Positions 42,686-52,528 of a DNA stretch of 64,000 nt are shown piece by piece. This stretch comes from Pontibacter aquaedesilientis (lineage in GTDB: Bacteria; Bacteroidota; Bacteroidia; Cytophagales; Hymenobacteraceae), in assembly GCF_014773225.1 (NCBI RefSeq), contig NZ_JACXAJ010000002.1, forward strand, positions 682,001-746,000, given 5' to 3'. The notes under the pieces were generated by a model. That model saw nothing but the letters and a program-made list of their open reading frames with translations, searched no databases and was not told the DNA's origin. The position numbers were made by a program, and so were the translations under genes. Position 1 is the first letter of the stretch; each line of letters begins with the position of its first letter.

Positions 42686-42716
42686 TTGCAATTCTCGAAA
42701 CTGCTCTATACTTTTG
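42686..42716 (+). promoter_or_regulatory. Promoter of tRNA-Leu
   Basis: TTG (42686-42688), 20-nt spacer, TACTTTTG (42709-42716), matching the promoters of the tRNA-Lys genes including the following GCAA. Confidence 0.8.
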
Positions 42717-42731
42717 CAAACCTATTTACCT

Positions 42732-42813
42732 GCGCACGTGGTGAAACTGGTAGACACGCCATCTTGAGGGGGTGGTGCCTTCGGGTGTGGGAGTTCGAAT
42801 CTCCCCGCGCGCA
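42732..42813 (+). tRNA. tRNA-Leu (anticodon GAG)
   Basis: 82 nt with the long variable arm of class II tRNAs (TGCCTTCGGGTGT). Acceptor GCGCACG pairs with CGCGCGC with one A-C mismatch. D-arm GTGAAACTGGTAGACAC; anticodon stem CCATC/GGTGG with loop TTGAGGG giving GAG; T-arm GGGAGTTCGAATCTCCC. CCA not encoded. Confidence 0.95.
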
Positions 42814-42817
42814 CATC

Positions 42818-42855
42818 AAAAGCTCTGTTCTTAACTGAATGGGGCTTTTTTTTTC
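42818..42855 (+). terminator. Terminator after tRNA-Leu
   Basis: Eight-base stem AAAAGCTC with GGGCTTTT (one GU pair) followed by a long T-run, starting 5 bases after the tRNA. Confidence 0.7.
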
Positions 42856-43036
42856 AGGATTTTCTTCTGGACGGGGTGGCTATACCTACCTTTGGTTAGT
42901 ACGATCAGGCTTATACCTGTAAATTGGAAATGGCCGCCAGCTCCTAGCCTGTTTTTAGGAGGGGTGGGAGAAGGTGACCCGACATCTTTGAGAAAATCTT
43001 GTGTATCCTTTCTGATCCTGAAAATCCTGATTCAGA

Positions 43037-44608
43037 CTATACCTTCCGCTCAAACGGATTCTCCGGCTTTACCAGCAAGACCTTTTCCCGTTCCACAACC
43101 ACAGCTCCGGCTGGGGCGCCCTTGGGTTTGCGCACCCATTTTTTGGGAGTATAGATAACAGGGCATAGCGAATCACTTTTGCGTTTGCTGTAGTAGGCAG
43201 CCAGTTGCGCGGCTTTTTCGAGCACGGTGGCAGGTATGGTTTTGCCGGCCTGGTGTTTGATGACCACATGCGAGCCCGACACATCCTTGGCGTGCAGCCA
43301 GATGTCCTCTTTGTAGGTATGGCGTTGGGTGAGCTGGTCGTTGCTCTGCGAACTTTTGCCCACCAGTATTTTGAAACCTTCCGTCTCGAACAGGCGAAAA
43401 GGGATTTCCTGCTGTGCCTGTTGTTTGGAGCCTGTTAGGTGGGGATATGTTTTCAGGTATTGCTTTAGTTCCTTGTAAGTCTTCACTTCAGCAAGTGCCT
43501 GTAACGCATCCTCCAGCACAATGGCCTCCTCTAGTTTTCGCTCCATTTTCTCCTCCAGCTGCCTTACTTCTACGTGCTGGTTCTTCGCCTTGCGGTAGAG
43601 GCGCTCTGCCTGCTTCTGAGGCGACTCGTTGCTCTTTAGCTTAAAGGTGCGTGTCTGGTCGGTATAGAAGTCGTAAAGCTCCACCTCCGTAGCCCGAGGC
43701 GGTATGTTGGTCAGGTTCGCCATCAGGATATCCGCAGTCTGGGAGTAGGAGCGGTTGTGGCGCATGTCCAGAAGCCGCGCTTCGGTTTGCTCCAGCACCG
43801 CCTGGGTCATATGCTGCTTTTTCAGGAGTTGTTGCTGTAGCTGCGCATACTGCTGCTCAAAACCTGTTTCTGTCAGGTATAGGCGGGTATACGCATTAAG
43901 CACCTCAATAGGGTCTTGGTATACCTGTCTCACTTCCCCAACTTCCAGCAACGACAGACGCGTTTTCCCGGCTAGCTTTACCAGGTAGTAGGCAGTCGGG
44001 TTTTCCAGCTCGTCGAGCATATCCTGCACCAGCTCCCATTTACCCTCTAGTGAGGCATTCGCGTATCCCTTGTTCTCCAGGTATAGCGCAGGTATATCAC
44101 CGAAGGTAGGGTATACCTGGCGCACATTCCCCGCTGCTGCCGCGAAGGCTTCGAAGTTCTGCCGGATGGGCCGATCCATTTTGAGTGGGTCAAGCTCCAG
44201 GTCGGGACTAAATTTCTTGTGAAAAACCTTGAGCGGTTCTTCTCCCTGGAACAGCACTACGTTAGAGCGATTCCCGAACAACTTAAAAAGCAGGGTAAAG
44301 TCGTTGCTGAGCCGAAGGTAAAAACTGCGCTCGTTAAGGTGTTGTACTACCTCTTGTACAACAGCACCCTGTATTTCTTTAAATAAACTGACACTGTTGG
44401 CGCGTGCCCGCTTGAAATCAGCAGGGAAGGAAAGGGATGAAAACTGGGAGGTCAGAATCGCCCGGATGTAAAGTTCTTTCTCTGCCGCAGCCAGTCCGAT
44501 AACCAGCTCGTCTTTGTTTTGGCTGAAACAGGAAATAACCTCCAGCCCTGCCAAAAGGGGCTGTAGCTGTGCTGTTAGTTGCCTTAGGAAATAATAGTTT
44601 TGGTGCAT
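43037..44608 (-). CDS. NFACT-family protein (RqcH/Tae2-like)
   Basis: 523 residues. Divergent NFACT-N region at the start (about 1-190), coiled-coil helices at about 245-285 and 335-380, then the NFACT-R domain (about 410-523) with the hallmark DIWLHAKDVSGSHVVI near 435-450 and the PKKWVRKPKGAPAG segment. Family members bind stalled 50S subunits carrying peptidyl-tRNA and, in RqcH, add C-terminal alanine tails for degradation. Whether this Bacteroidetes form does so is unknown. Its ATG abuts the stop of the PhnP-like gene, so it is the last gene of a compact minus-strand run. Confidence 0.88.
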   Translation of the reverse strand: MHQNYYFLRQLTAQLQPLLAGLEVISCFSQNKDELVIGLAAAEKELYIRAILTSQFSSLSFPADFKRARANSVSLFKEIQGAVVQEVVQHLNERSFYLRLSNDFTLLFKLFGNRSNVVLFQGEEPLKVFHKKFSPDLELDPLKMDRPIRQNFEAFAAAAGNVRQVYPTFGDIPALYLENKGYANASLEGKWELVQDMLDELENPTAYYLVKLAGKTRLSLLEVGEVRQVYQDPIEVLNAYTRLYLTETGFEQQYAQLQQQLLKKQHMTQAVLEQTEARLLDMRHNRSYSQTADILMANLTNIPPRATEVELYDFYTDQTRTFKLKSNESPQKQAERLYRKAKNQHVEVRQLEEKMERKLEEAIVLEDALQALAEVKTYKELKQYLKTYPHLTGSKQQAQQEIPFRLFETEGFKILVGKSSQSNDQLTQRHTYKEDIWLHAKDVSGSHVVIKHQAGKTIPATVLEKAAQLAAYYSKRKSDSLCPVIYTPKKWVRKPKGAPAGAVVVEREKVLLVKPENPFERKV

Positions 44609-45370
44609 CTATACCTCAAACTGCAGGCCATCGTAGCCCAATCGAATAAAGTCGGGGAGGGTAAGCTCCACCTCGCGGTGCTGGCCCAGCAAATGGCTGA
44701 TGTGGGTGAGGTAGGCCCGTTCAGGTTGCAGGTCTTCCAGTAGGTCTACAGCCTCTTGCAGGGAAAAGTGGGAGATATGCGGTTCCTGGCGCAGGGCGTT
44801 CAGCACGACTACCTTAGAGCCGCGCACTTTTTCCTTCTCCTCTTCCGAGATATAATTGGCGTCGGTGATGTAGGTAAAGTCGCCTACACGGTAGCCCAGC
44901 ACAGGCAGTTTGTAATGTTTTACCCGGATAGGTGTGAAGCGTATACCTTCCACATCAAATGGTTCTTCTGTGATCGGGTGCAGCTCCACGCGAGGGATAC
45001 CGGGATACTGTATACCTGAAAAAATATAGGAGAACTCCCGCTTCAGTTGCTCAAGCACCCGCTCCTCACCGTAAAGCGGCATGTCTTTGTGCTGAGAGAA
45101 ATTGTAAGCGCGGATGTCGTCGAGGCCGGCGGTGTGATCTTTGTGCTCATGGGTGAACACCAGGGCGTCGAGTGTGCGGATCCGTTCGCGCAGCACTTGC
45201 TGGCGAAAGTCAGGGCCGGAGTCAATGATGATGCTTTTGCCGTCTACCTGCAGGTGCACCGATACCCTGAGCCGCTTGTCCCGATAGTCAACAGAACGGC
45301 ACACTTCGCAGGAACAACCGATTACCGGTACGCCCTGCGAAGTGCCCGTGCCTAACAGCGTTATTTTCAA
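44609..45370 (-). CDS. MBL-fold metallo-hydrolase, PhnP-like
   Basis: 253 residues. Metal site THEHKDHTAGLDDIRAYN (HxHxDH), IITDADSG-equivalent TYITDANYIS, and a terminal THISH. The N-terminal GTGTSQGVPVIGCSCEVC with paired cysteines is typical of PhnP/YycJ-like phosphodiesterases that also bind a structural zinc. Probably cleaves cyclic phosphate or phosphodiester substrates. It overlaps the previous gene by 4 bases (ATGA), so the genes are translationally coupled. Confidence 0.9.
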   Translation of the reverse strand: MKITLLGTGTSQGVPVIGCSCEVCRSVDYRDKRLRVSVHLQVDGKSIIIDSGPDFRQQVLRERIRTLDALVFTHEHKDHTAGLDDIRAYNFSQHKDMPLYGEERVLEQLKREFSYIFSGIQYPGIPRVELHPITEEPFDVEGIRFTPIRVKHYKLPVLGYRVGDFTYITDANYISEEEKEKVRGSKVVVLNALRQEPHISHFSLQEAVDLLEDLQPERAYLTHISHLLGQHREVELTLPDFIRLGYDGLQFEV

Positions 45371-45642
45371 TTGATTCTTTCCTGGTTACGGATGTCCAGA
45401 TAAAGCTGGCGGTTCTTCTCGCTCAGCAGGGTTTCATCCACCGATATGGTTCTCAGGATGTCGCAAAGGCAGTTGATCTTACCCTCGAGACTGAAATACT
45501 TGTTCACAACGGCTACTTTCATGTCCTTCAATACACAGTAGCCCGCCTTAAAATTTCCCTTCTCGTAGCGCAGCACAAAATCTGACTCCGCAAAAACATC
45601 CTCCAGCTTATTTAAAAATGGCCGTGTGTACTTCAGCTCCAT
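45367..45642 (-). CDS. Hypothetical protein in the kinase-regulator operon
   Basis: 91 residues, soluble, alpha/beta (DFVLRYEKGNFKAGYCVLKD, VAVVNKYFSLEGKINCLCDI). The sequence is clean and the gene is packed between the response regulator (its stop abuts this start) and the PhnP-like gene (4-base overlap). No domain recognised. Tight packing suggests co-expression with these neighbours. Confidence 0.75.
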   Translation of the reverse strand: MELKYTRPFLNKLEDVFAESDFVLRYEKGNFKAGYCVLKDMKVAVVNKYFSLEGKINCLCDILRTISVDETLLSEKNRQLYLDIRNQERIN

Positions 45643-46026
45643 TTACAGTTCGCCTGTGTGCTTCTTTACGGTTTGTACCAGCATGTCGAAATCAAGTGGC
45701 TTAGGCAGGTACTCGTTGATGCCTACCTCCTTGAAGTCTTCCATGGTATAGTTGTTGGCGTTGCCGGTTACCGCGATGATGGGAATATTGGCAATTTGCT
45801 TGTCTTTGTGGGCGCGAATCTCCTTGGAGCACTCCATGCCGTTCTTGATCGGAATGTTAAGGTCCATCAGGATGGCGTCGATCTTGTTGTTTTCTACCTG
45901 CTTGATCACCTCGCCGCCGTTCTTTGCGGTCAGGATCTTGTAGTTCTGAAGCTCAAGGATCTTCTTCGTCAGGTTCAGGATCACAGAGCTATCTTCTGCG
46001 ATCAGTATGGTTTTGTTTTCTGCCAT
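45643..46026 (-). CDS. CheY-like single-domain response regulator
   Basis: 127 residues made of one receiver domain: acidic pair in IAEDSS, phospho-acceptor Asp in AILMDLNIPIKNG, Thr in IIAVTGN and Lys in YLPKPLD. No output domain. The gene begins 11 bases after the giant hybrid kinase and is probably its diffusible phosphorelay partner, receiving phosphate from the kinase HPt domain (inference from order). Confidence 0.95.
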   Translation of the reverse strand: MAENKTILIAEDSSVILNLTKKILELQNYKILTAKNGGEVIKQVENNKIDAILMDLNIPIKNGMECSKEIRAHKDKQIANIPIIAVTGNANNYTMEDFKEVGINEYLPKPLDFDMLVQTVKKHTGEL

Positions 46027-46037
46027 AATAATATAAG

Positions 46038-49000
46038 CTATATAATTATTTCTTTGTAAGCTTTGCGGTAAATATCGTACTGTTGCTGAAGCTTAAGGAA
46101 GTTTTCGGGTACATCCTCAAACTTATCATGCTTTATGTCGTGCTCCAATATTTTGGCAAGTTCAGCCACCTGGTTTATACCCAGCGTAAAGCCGGTTCCT
46201 TTAAGTTGATGCAATGTACTTAAAATACTTTTGTATTGTTGTGCATCGAGTTCTTTTTTGGCTTCGTCGAGCAATTCGGCCGCTTCTTGCTCAAATTCGG
46301 AGTAGAGTTGGCGGGTAAAATCATTGCCGCCGATCTCTCTCAGTTGTTCTACTATCTCCATGTCGATGACTGGTTCTGTATCGGTACTCGCCTCTTTTGA
46401 GTCAACCAGTTCGAGGGCGACAGCACCTTCGCGCTTCCAGTTCTGCTCATGCCACTTCATGATGACTTTATGCAGATCGGAGCTCTTGACAGGTTTGGAG
46501 ATGTAATCGTCCATACCCTGGCTCATAAACTTCTCAGCATCTTCCCGCATAGAGTAAGCCGTCATGGCTACCACTGGCGGGCAGGCTGATCCCAGCTTCT
46601 CCTTGATGATGGAAGTGGCCGTAATGCCGTCCATCTCCGGCATCTGGATGTCCATAAAGATCATGTGGTAGCCGTTGTTCAGGGCCCTGTCGATGGCTTC
46701 GTAGCCATTGGAGGCCACATCGGTGTTACAGCCCAGACGCTCCAACAGCTTGAAGGCCACTTTCTGGTTTATTTGGTTATCGTCCACCAGTAGCACATAG
46801 GGCGCAAAATCAAGCGACTCTACTTCGGCGTTCTGCAGCTGCAGGCGTTGGATCTGCGCCTCCACCTCATCGCTGTTGGCTTCTTTCACTTTAATGGTAA
46901 ACCAGAACGTGCTGCCCTGTCCCGGAGTGGATTCGACCCCGATGCTGCCACCCAGCAGGTGTGTGAGTTGTTTAGATATGGCCAGCCCAAGCCCGGTTCC
47001 CCCAAATGTCTTCGTTGAGGAGTTGTCGAGCTGCGTAAAGTCAGTGAAAAGCAGTTTCTGGTCTTTTTCTGTTATACCTATACCTGAGTCCTTCACGCGC
47101 ACACTCAGTACATACTCTCCTTTTTTCTTGAGCGGTTGGGCATCCACGCTGATGTTCACTTCGCCCTCGTTGGTAAACTTAATGGCGTTGGAAGTCAGGT
47201 TGGAAAGCACCTGCAGGAATCGGGTTTCATCGGTCAGGATGTAACGCGGTGTTTCTGGCGTAATGTTGTAGATAAAGTGCAGGTCTTTCTGCTGCGCACG
47301 ATTCGCAAACAGCGAGTGTATCTTGTTGAGCGTGTCGTGCAGGTCCATGCCGTTTTCATGCAGCACCAGTTTGCCTGCCTGCATCTTGGAAAGGTCCAGG
47401 ATGTCGTTCAGGATCGCCAGCAGGGCGTCCGACGATTTGCGCAGGGTGTCGATGTATTCGCGCTGCTCGTGGTCGGTGATGATCTGGCTCAGCAGGTCGA
47501 TCATGCCGATGATGCCGTTCATAGGCGTGCGCAGCTCGTGGCTCATATTGGCCAGGAACTGTGTCTTTACCTTGAGCAGGTTCTCGGCCTCTTCCTTCGC
47601 TTTGAGCAGGGCGACCTGTGTGCGCTTCAGTTCTGACACATCGCGCACCACACCCTCCAAACCAGTCGGAGCGCCCTGCTGGTCGTAGGTCAGCCGGGCG
47701 TCGAGTAGCACGGTTTTAACAGAGCCGTCCTTGCATACCATGTCGATTTCAAAATCCCGGATGGTTTTCTGCTCCAGTACCCGCTGTTTCACCAATTCCC
47801 TGTCGGCAACATTGGCGTAGAGCTGTTCCGATGCGTGATTCAGAATCTCTTCCTCACGATACCCGAGCAGGTGTTGGATGGATGGGCTGACCAGTTCCAC
47901 AATGCCATTTAGCGTAGTGCGGTAGTACACATCCTGGAAGGACTCGAAAATGCTTCGGAACTTGACCTCGCTCTGCGCCAGGGCAAGCTGCGAACGCTTC
48001 TTGTCTGTGATGTCTAGGGCTATACCTGAAATTTCCTCAAAGGTGCCGTCCTCCAGGTAGATCGGGTTCAGGTATACCTCACGCCAGCTTTCGGGATTGT
48101 GCAGATGCACCTCAAAATGCTGTGTGTGCCCCTTGAAAGCCTCGGTATACTTTGCCTGCCAGAACTCAAAGGAGTGCTCATGGAAGTTAGCAACGTTGTT
48201 GTCGTTGAGGCGCGTGTACAACTCCAGCTCCTGGCCGCTGCGGTTGAAGAAGGCGGCCGCGAAGTTTTTGTTGAAAGACGTCAGCTCAAAGTCGCGGTTG
48301 AGAGACCACATGTGATGCGAGCCGCTCTCGAAGATGGCGTTGAGGCGTGCGTTCTGGTTGTTTATCTGCTCCTCGTTGCGCTTGCGCTCAATGGCAAGCG
48401 CCACCTGGTTCGATATAAAGTGCAGAATCTCGATGTCGGTATGCACATAGGCGTTCGGGTCATGGTAGTCCTGTAACGTGATTACCCCGATAATGCGGTC
48501 GCCAATAGCTAAGGGGGAGCACAAAATCACCTCCGGTATAGCGCCGTGCAAGGTTAGGTTTTGCTCTTTGGCCAGCTCCAGCAACTCTGCCTTCTGCATA
48601 TAGAGCGGTTTACCCGATTCGATGATATACTCTGATAGTCCGATCGAGAACGGCCGGCGCATTTGCGACTTCGTGGACTTGTCCACAAACTGGTCGATCA
48701 GGTAGACGAAATGCAGGTGCCGGTGATCGTTGTCGCAAAGGGCGATGAAGATGTTGCGGGTCTCAATGATCTTGCTCAACTCCCGGTGTATGGCACTGTA
48801 AAGCGAGTTGAGGTCCTTGCTGCTGATGGCCAGGTTGGCTATACTGTAGTATACCTTCTGCAGGCGCTCAGCCTTGATGCGGTCTGTAATGTCGTGCAGG
48901 ATCGCCCGGGTGGCCACCGGGCGGCCGTCCTGCCAGCTGCAGGTGATGGAACCGATGAGGTGGACCGGTTTGCCTGCCTTGGTGAGGAACACGGTTTCCA

Positions 49001-51260
49001 TTTTGTTCACATTCTCCCCCTTGTACAGGTTGCGCAACTGGTAGATCAGCTTGGCCTTGTAGTAGGGGTGCACGATATCGTTGAGCGTGAGCGACTCAAT
49101 GTCGTGGTCGGTATAGCCCAGGCGCTCTTTCCAGGCCTTGTTCACGAAGATGAACTTGTTGTCTACCGAGATGTTCTGTATCAGGTCATGCGCATTGTCA
49201 AAAAGGTCCTGCAGGCGGATCTTGTTGTCCTTCAGGGCCTCCATGGCAATCCGTTTGTCGGTCATGTCCTTGCCCACGCTGGTAAGCCCTATCAGCTGGC
49301 CCTCAGGACCGTACTCGAACATGCAGTTCCAGCGCATGGTCTTCACCTGACCCGACTTGGTGATCACATCACGTTCGTAGTAGGTGTTGAGCTGCTTTGT
49401 CTCCAGTGATTTTTTGAACTCTCCAAATCGCGTTTCGCGGTCAGAGTCAGGTACTAGCATTTCATAGAAGTTCTGACCGATTACCTCCTCCCGGCTGTAC
49501 TCTACATATTTGAGGAAATAGTCGTTGGCATAGGCGATGTTCCCGTTCGTGTCCAAGCTGTAGTAGATCAGGTTTACCTTCTCCAGGAAATCGCGGAAAT
49601 GCGCCATGGATTCACGGGCAACTTCCTCGCGCCGTTTCGCATGCTGCATTTGCTTTCGCTGCGTGATGTCGCGCTTAAACGCCAGGATATGGTAGTGTCC
49701 GTCAATCAGGATCCGGTTCAGGGTAATTTCGGCGTCAAACGGGGTGCCGTCTTTGCGGATGTTCTTCCATTCGAAGGTGATGGGTTCGCCGGTTGACATG
49801 ATCTGCTCAATGAGCTGTGCCGTTTTTACGGTGGACAGCATGCCGTCCGGTTGATATTCCGGAGAGTAATCCTTCGGTGCTTTGCCTAGAAGGTCCTCCT
49901 TTTTGCAGCGGAAAAACTGCAGCGCTTTCTCATTGCATTCAACCACTACACCATCACGGAAAAGCAGAATGGCATCGTAGGTAGACTCAAACACCTTCTT
50001 GTACTTATCCTCGGTGCTCGAAAGCTGCTGCTGCAGGTCGTGCGTGGCGATGTAGTTGCCGATGGCCGTGCCGATGAAGTCGAGCAGCGCCACAAATGAC
50101 TGTGTGATTTTCGACTCGTGGCCTGGCCATACAAGCAGCAAGGCGATCAGGCCGGAGTCAGTTGTAACAGGCATCACCGTCAGGTGCTGTGCCAGCTGCT
50201 TCTCCAACATCCGGATGATGTCGGGGAGCACCTTGCGCTTCTCGGCATGGAAAAGCTTTGTTGCCTGGTCGAGCGGCAGTACAAGATCGGCGGGCAAGCC
50301 ATTGGCTGGCATTACGCCCTGAGAATAAGCCAGATGGACTTTCTCTGCCGCAGCGTCGTAGGCATATACGGCTCCCCCGATCACGTCGCTCTTGTCAAGC
50401 AGTTCTTCCAAGGTGGAGCGTAACACATCCTCCCGACTGTCGGAGCCGGACAGGTTGGTAATCAGGTGGTTGACGAACTCAAGCTGGTGGTTACGGAACC
50501 TGACATTGCGCTCGGCGCCCACCGCTTCATACAGGTTTTTGGCAGAGCCGAAGATGACGGTTTTGCCATCGAAAGTACCGCGCCGCAGCGATACCTCTAT
50601 CGGCGTCAGTTCCTGTTCCTTGTCGCGTAGCCACCACTCAAACCGCTGGGGCTCACCCTGCAGTGTGCTCTGCAACTGGTTGCGTAGGGCCACCCGCTCA
50701 AACAGGTTCAGGTCAAAGTTCTTGAATATTGATTTGCCGAGCAGGTCTGCCTTTTCCTGGTTAATGAGCTCCAGTGCGCTTTGGTTGATGTCGATAAAGT
50801 CACCTTCCTGGTCCAGAATGAAAAGGGGCTCCATGGTTTCGTCGAACACATTGTGATAGCCGTGGCCGACCTCGGCGAGGGCCTCCTGGGGTGCGCCTTC
50901 ATTGCCGGAAAACTCCAGGCACAGGAACGAATGCCCCTGAAACTGCAACGACTGCAGTTGGCAGGCAACCCGCTGACCTTTGGCCAGTAAGGTGCCTTCT
51001 TGTCTCTTGCTCTGTTCTAGTTTTGCAATAAGAGCAGCAAAATCTCCCTCGGTTTCCAGCTCCAATCCCTGCCGGATGTTATCGCCGACTGTTAGCTGAA
51101 ACAAGGCCTCTGCCTGTGGGCTGGCGGCCAATATCTCCCCGCTGTGGGAAGCAACTAGCAGCGCACTCCCATCAGGGTGTAACTGCGTGAGCACCTGCAA
51201 CAGGCTACTGGCCTGGTTCGTAAGGTTTTGTGTGGTATTTCGACTAGGTATAAGGGGCAT
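46038..51260 (-). CDS. Giant cytoplasmic hybrid histidine kinase (PAS/GAF, HisKA, HATPase, REC, HPt)
   Basis: 1740 residues with no membrane segment. Order by eye: PAS-like regions at about 20-120 and 135-260, GAF at 265-410, PAS at 420-540, 545-670 and 675-800, GAF at 805-970, PAS at 980-1090 and 1095-1215, HisKA with phospho-His near 1240 (FLANMSHELRTPMNG), HATPase to about 1465 (NLTSNAIKF, DSGIGI, GGTGLGLAI), receiver near 1485-1610 (FMDIQMPEMDG) and HPt at 1640-1740 (LHQLKGTGFTLG, His near 1683). A full phosphorelay in one chain that probably senses an internal signal. The next genes are a CheY-like regulator and a small unknown. Confidence 0.94.
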   Translation of the reverse strand: MPLIPSRNTTQNLTNQASSLLQVLTQLHPDGSALLVASHSGEILAASPQAEALFQLTVGDNIRQGLELETEGDFAALIAKLEQSKRQEGTLLAKGQRVACQLQSLQFQGHSFLCLEFSGNEGAPQEALAEVGHGYHNVFDETMEPLFILDQEGDFIDINQSALELINQEKADLLGKSIFKNFDLNLFERVALRNQLQSTLQGEPQRFEWWLRDKEQELTPIEVSLRRGTFDGKTVIFGSAKNLYEAVGAERNVRFRNHQLEFVNHLITNLSGSDSREDVLRSTLEELLDKSDVIGGAVYAYDAAAEKVHLAYSQGVMPANGLPADLVLPLDQATKLFHAEKRKVLPDIIRMLEKQLAQHLTVMPVTTDSGLIALLLVWPGHESKITQSFVALLDFIGTAIGNYIATHDLQQQLSSTEDKYKKVFESTYDAILLFRDGVVVECNEKALQFFRCKKEDLLGKAPKDYSPEYQPDGMLSTVKTAQLIEQIMSTGEPITFEWKNIRKDGTPFDAEITLNRILIDGHYHILAFKRDITQRKQMQHAKRREEVARESMAHFRDFLEKVNLIYYSLDTNGNIAYANDYFLKYVEYSREEVIGQNFYEMLVPDSDRETRFGEFKKSLETKQLNTYYERDVITKSGQVKTMRWNCMFEYGPEGQLIGLTSVGKDMTDKRIAMEALKDNKIRLQDLFDNAHDLIQNISVDNKFIFVNKAWKERLGYTDHDIESLTLNDIVHPYYKAKLIYQLRNLYKGENVNKMETVFLTKAGKPVHLIGSITCSWQDGRPVATRAILHDITDRIKAERLQKVYYSIANLAISSKDLNSLYSAIHRELSKIIETRNIFIALCDNDHRHLHFVYLIDQFVDKSTKSQMRRPFSIGLSEYIIESGKPLYMQKAELLELAKEQNLTLHGAIPEVILCSPLAIGDRIIGVITLQDYHDPNAYVHTDIEILHFISNQVALAIERKRNEEQINNQNARLNAIFESGSHHMWSLNRDFELTSFNKNFAAAFFNRSGQELELYTRLNDNNVANFHEHSFEFWQAKYTEAFKGHTQHFEVHLHNPESWREVYLNPIYLEDGTFEEISGIALDITDKKRSQLALAQSEVKFRSIFESFQDVYYRTTLNGIVELVSPSIQHLLGYREEEILNHASEQLYANVADRELVKQRVLEQKTIRDFEIDMVCKDGSVKTVLLDARLTYDQQGAPTGLEGVVRDVSELKRTQVALLKAKEEAENLLKVKTQFLANMSHELRTPMNGIIGMIDLLSQIITDHEQREYIDTLRKSSDALLAILNDILDLSKMQAGKLVLHENGMDLHDTLNKIHSLFANRAQQKDLHFIYNITPETPRYILTDETRFLQVLSNLTSNAIKFTNEGEVNISVDAQPLKKKGEYVLSVRVKDSGIGITEKDQKLLFTDFTQLDNSSTKTFGGTGLGLAISKQLTHLLGGSIGVESTPGQGSTFWFTIKVKEANSDEVEAQIQRLQLQNAEVESLDFAPYVLLVDDNQINQKVAFKLLERLGCNTDVASNGYEAIDRALNNGYHMIFMDIQMPEMDGITATSIIKEKLGSACPPVVAMTAYSMREDAEKFMSQGMDDYISKPVKSSDLHKVIMKWHEQNWKREGAVALELVDSKEASTDTEPVIDMEIVEQLREIGGNDFTRQLYSEFEQEAAELLDEAKKELDAQQYKSILSTLHQLKGTGFTLGINQVAELAKILEHDIKHDKFEDVPENFLKLQQQYDIYRKAYKEIII

Positions 51261-51517
51261 CTAATTGTCTTGCTATATGGCTGAATAACCGGTTTAAGAA
51301 ACCCGAAATTCAGGATACAATTTGGGAATCAAACCGATAAATTAACAAAAAAAAACGATTGGATAGCATGTTTTGCTACTCGGTTAACAATAAAGCCTTT
51401 TAATTTGTGCTCCTTTGCACAGATATTTTGCACTGCTTACTTTTAGTGCATTGGCAAGCCGCTAGGCCGAACGTGATTGGTTTGGCAGCTTTGCCTCTAT
51501 TTCTTTTGATACACTGC

Positions 51518-52447
51518 ATGACTTTCTCCGACAAAACTAATTTCCTGATCGTGGTGGTGGGCCCGACGGCTGTGGGTAAAACAGACCTGTGCGTGCAACT
51601 GGCCCGCCATTACCACACCGAAATCATTTCGGCCGATTCCCGGCAGTTTTACAAAGAAATGTCGATCGGGACGGCAAAGCCCTCAGCAGAAGAGCAGCAA
51701 GGTATAAAGCACCATTTCATAGATTCACACCAGATTACAGCGGAGTACAATGCCGGTGCCTATGAGCAGGATGTGCTGGCGCTCCTCCAAGCACTCTACC
51801 AAAAGAAGCAGACAGTTATCCTGACGGGAGGCTCCGGCCTGTATGTGCGGGCCGTATGCGAGGGCATGGACGAAATGCCCGAGACAGACCCGGCCATCCG
51901 GGAGCAACTGACCGCCCTATACCAGCAGCAAGGGATGGAGCCTTTGCTCACACAACTGCAGCAGTTAGATCCATTTTACTATGAGCGAGTAGACAAAGCG
52001 AATCCGCAACGGGTTATCCGGGCATTGGAGGTATGCCTGTCGAGTGGGCAGCCTTACTCTTCGTTTCGCAAGAAGGAGCAGCAGGAGCGGCCTTTTCAGA
52101 TAATCAAAATCGGCCTCAACCGGGACCGGCAGGAACTCTACGACCGCATTGACCAGCGCATGGACCAAATGCTGGCGCAGGGACTTTTGCAGGAGGCGGA
52201 GGCCTTATACCCTTATCGGCATCACAATGCTCTGCAGACAGTGGGGTACAAAGAGATATTCGATTTTCTGGAAGGCAAGTATGACTGGGAAGAGGCAGTG
52301 CGATTGCTCAAACGTAACAGCAGGCGCTATGCCAAACGACAGCTTACCTGGTTTCATAAGTTTCCCGACTATACCTGGTTTCACCCCGACCAGTGGGAGG
52401 AGATAGTGGCATTTATTGACAAGCAAATAAGTGCGTCGCAGGTATAG
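51518..52447 (+). CDS. miaA: tRNA dimethylallyltransferase
   Basis: 309 residues from ATG at 51518; the frame upstream gives a non-conserved stretch. P-loop GPTAVGKT at 15-22, then ADSRQFYKEMSIGTAKPS (substrate Asp and the conserved GTAKP) and LTGGSGLYVRAV. C-terminal FKRNSRRYAKRQLTWF is the family's R-rich tRNA-binding helix. It transfers a dimethylallyl group to A37 of tRNAs that read UNN codons. Single gene with a good terminator. Confidence 0.96.
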   Translation: MTFSDKTNFLIVVVGPTAVGKTDLCVQLARHYHTEIISADSRQFYKEMSIGTAKPSAEEQQGIKHHFIDSHQITAEYNAGAYEQDVLALLQALYQKKQTVILTGGSGLYVRAVCEGMDEMPETDPAIREQLTALYQQQGMEPLLTQLQQLDPFYYERVDKANPQRVIRALEVCLSSGQPYSSFRKKEQQERPFQIIKIGLNRDRQELYDRIDQRMDQMLAQGLLQEAEALYPYRHHNALQTVGYKEIFDFLEGKYDWEEAVRLLKRNSRRYAKRQLTWFHKFPDYTWFHPDQWEEIVAFIDKQISASQV

Positions 52448-52476
52448 CGGCTATCGTTCCGCCTAAAAACAACAGA

Positions 52477-52509
52477 AAAGCCGGCACATTGCTGCTACCG
52501 GCTTTTTTT
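52477..52509 (+). terminator. Terminator after miaA
   Basis: Stem AAAGCCGG (52477-52484) with CCGGCTTT (52498-52505), a 13-nt loop, then T-run. It also faces the convergent pfkA gene. Confidence 0.85.
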
Positions 52510-52528
52510 GGTAAGTAAACAAAATGTG

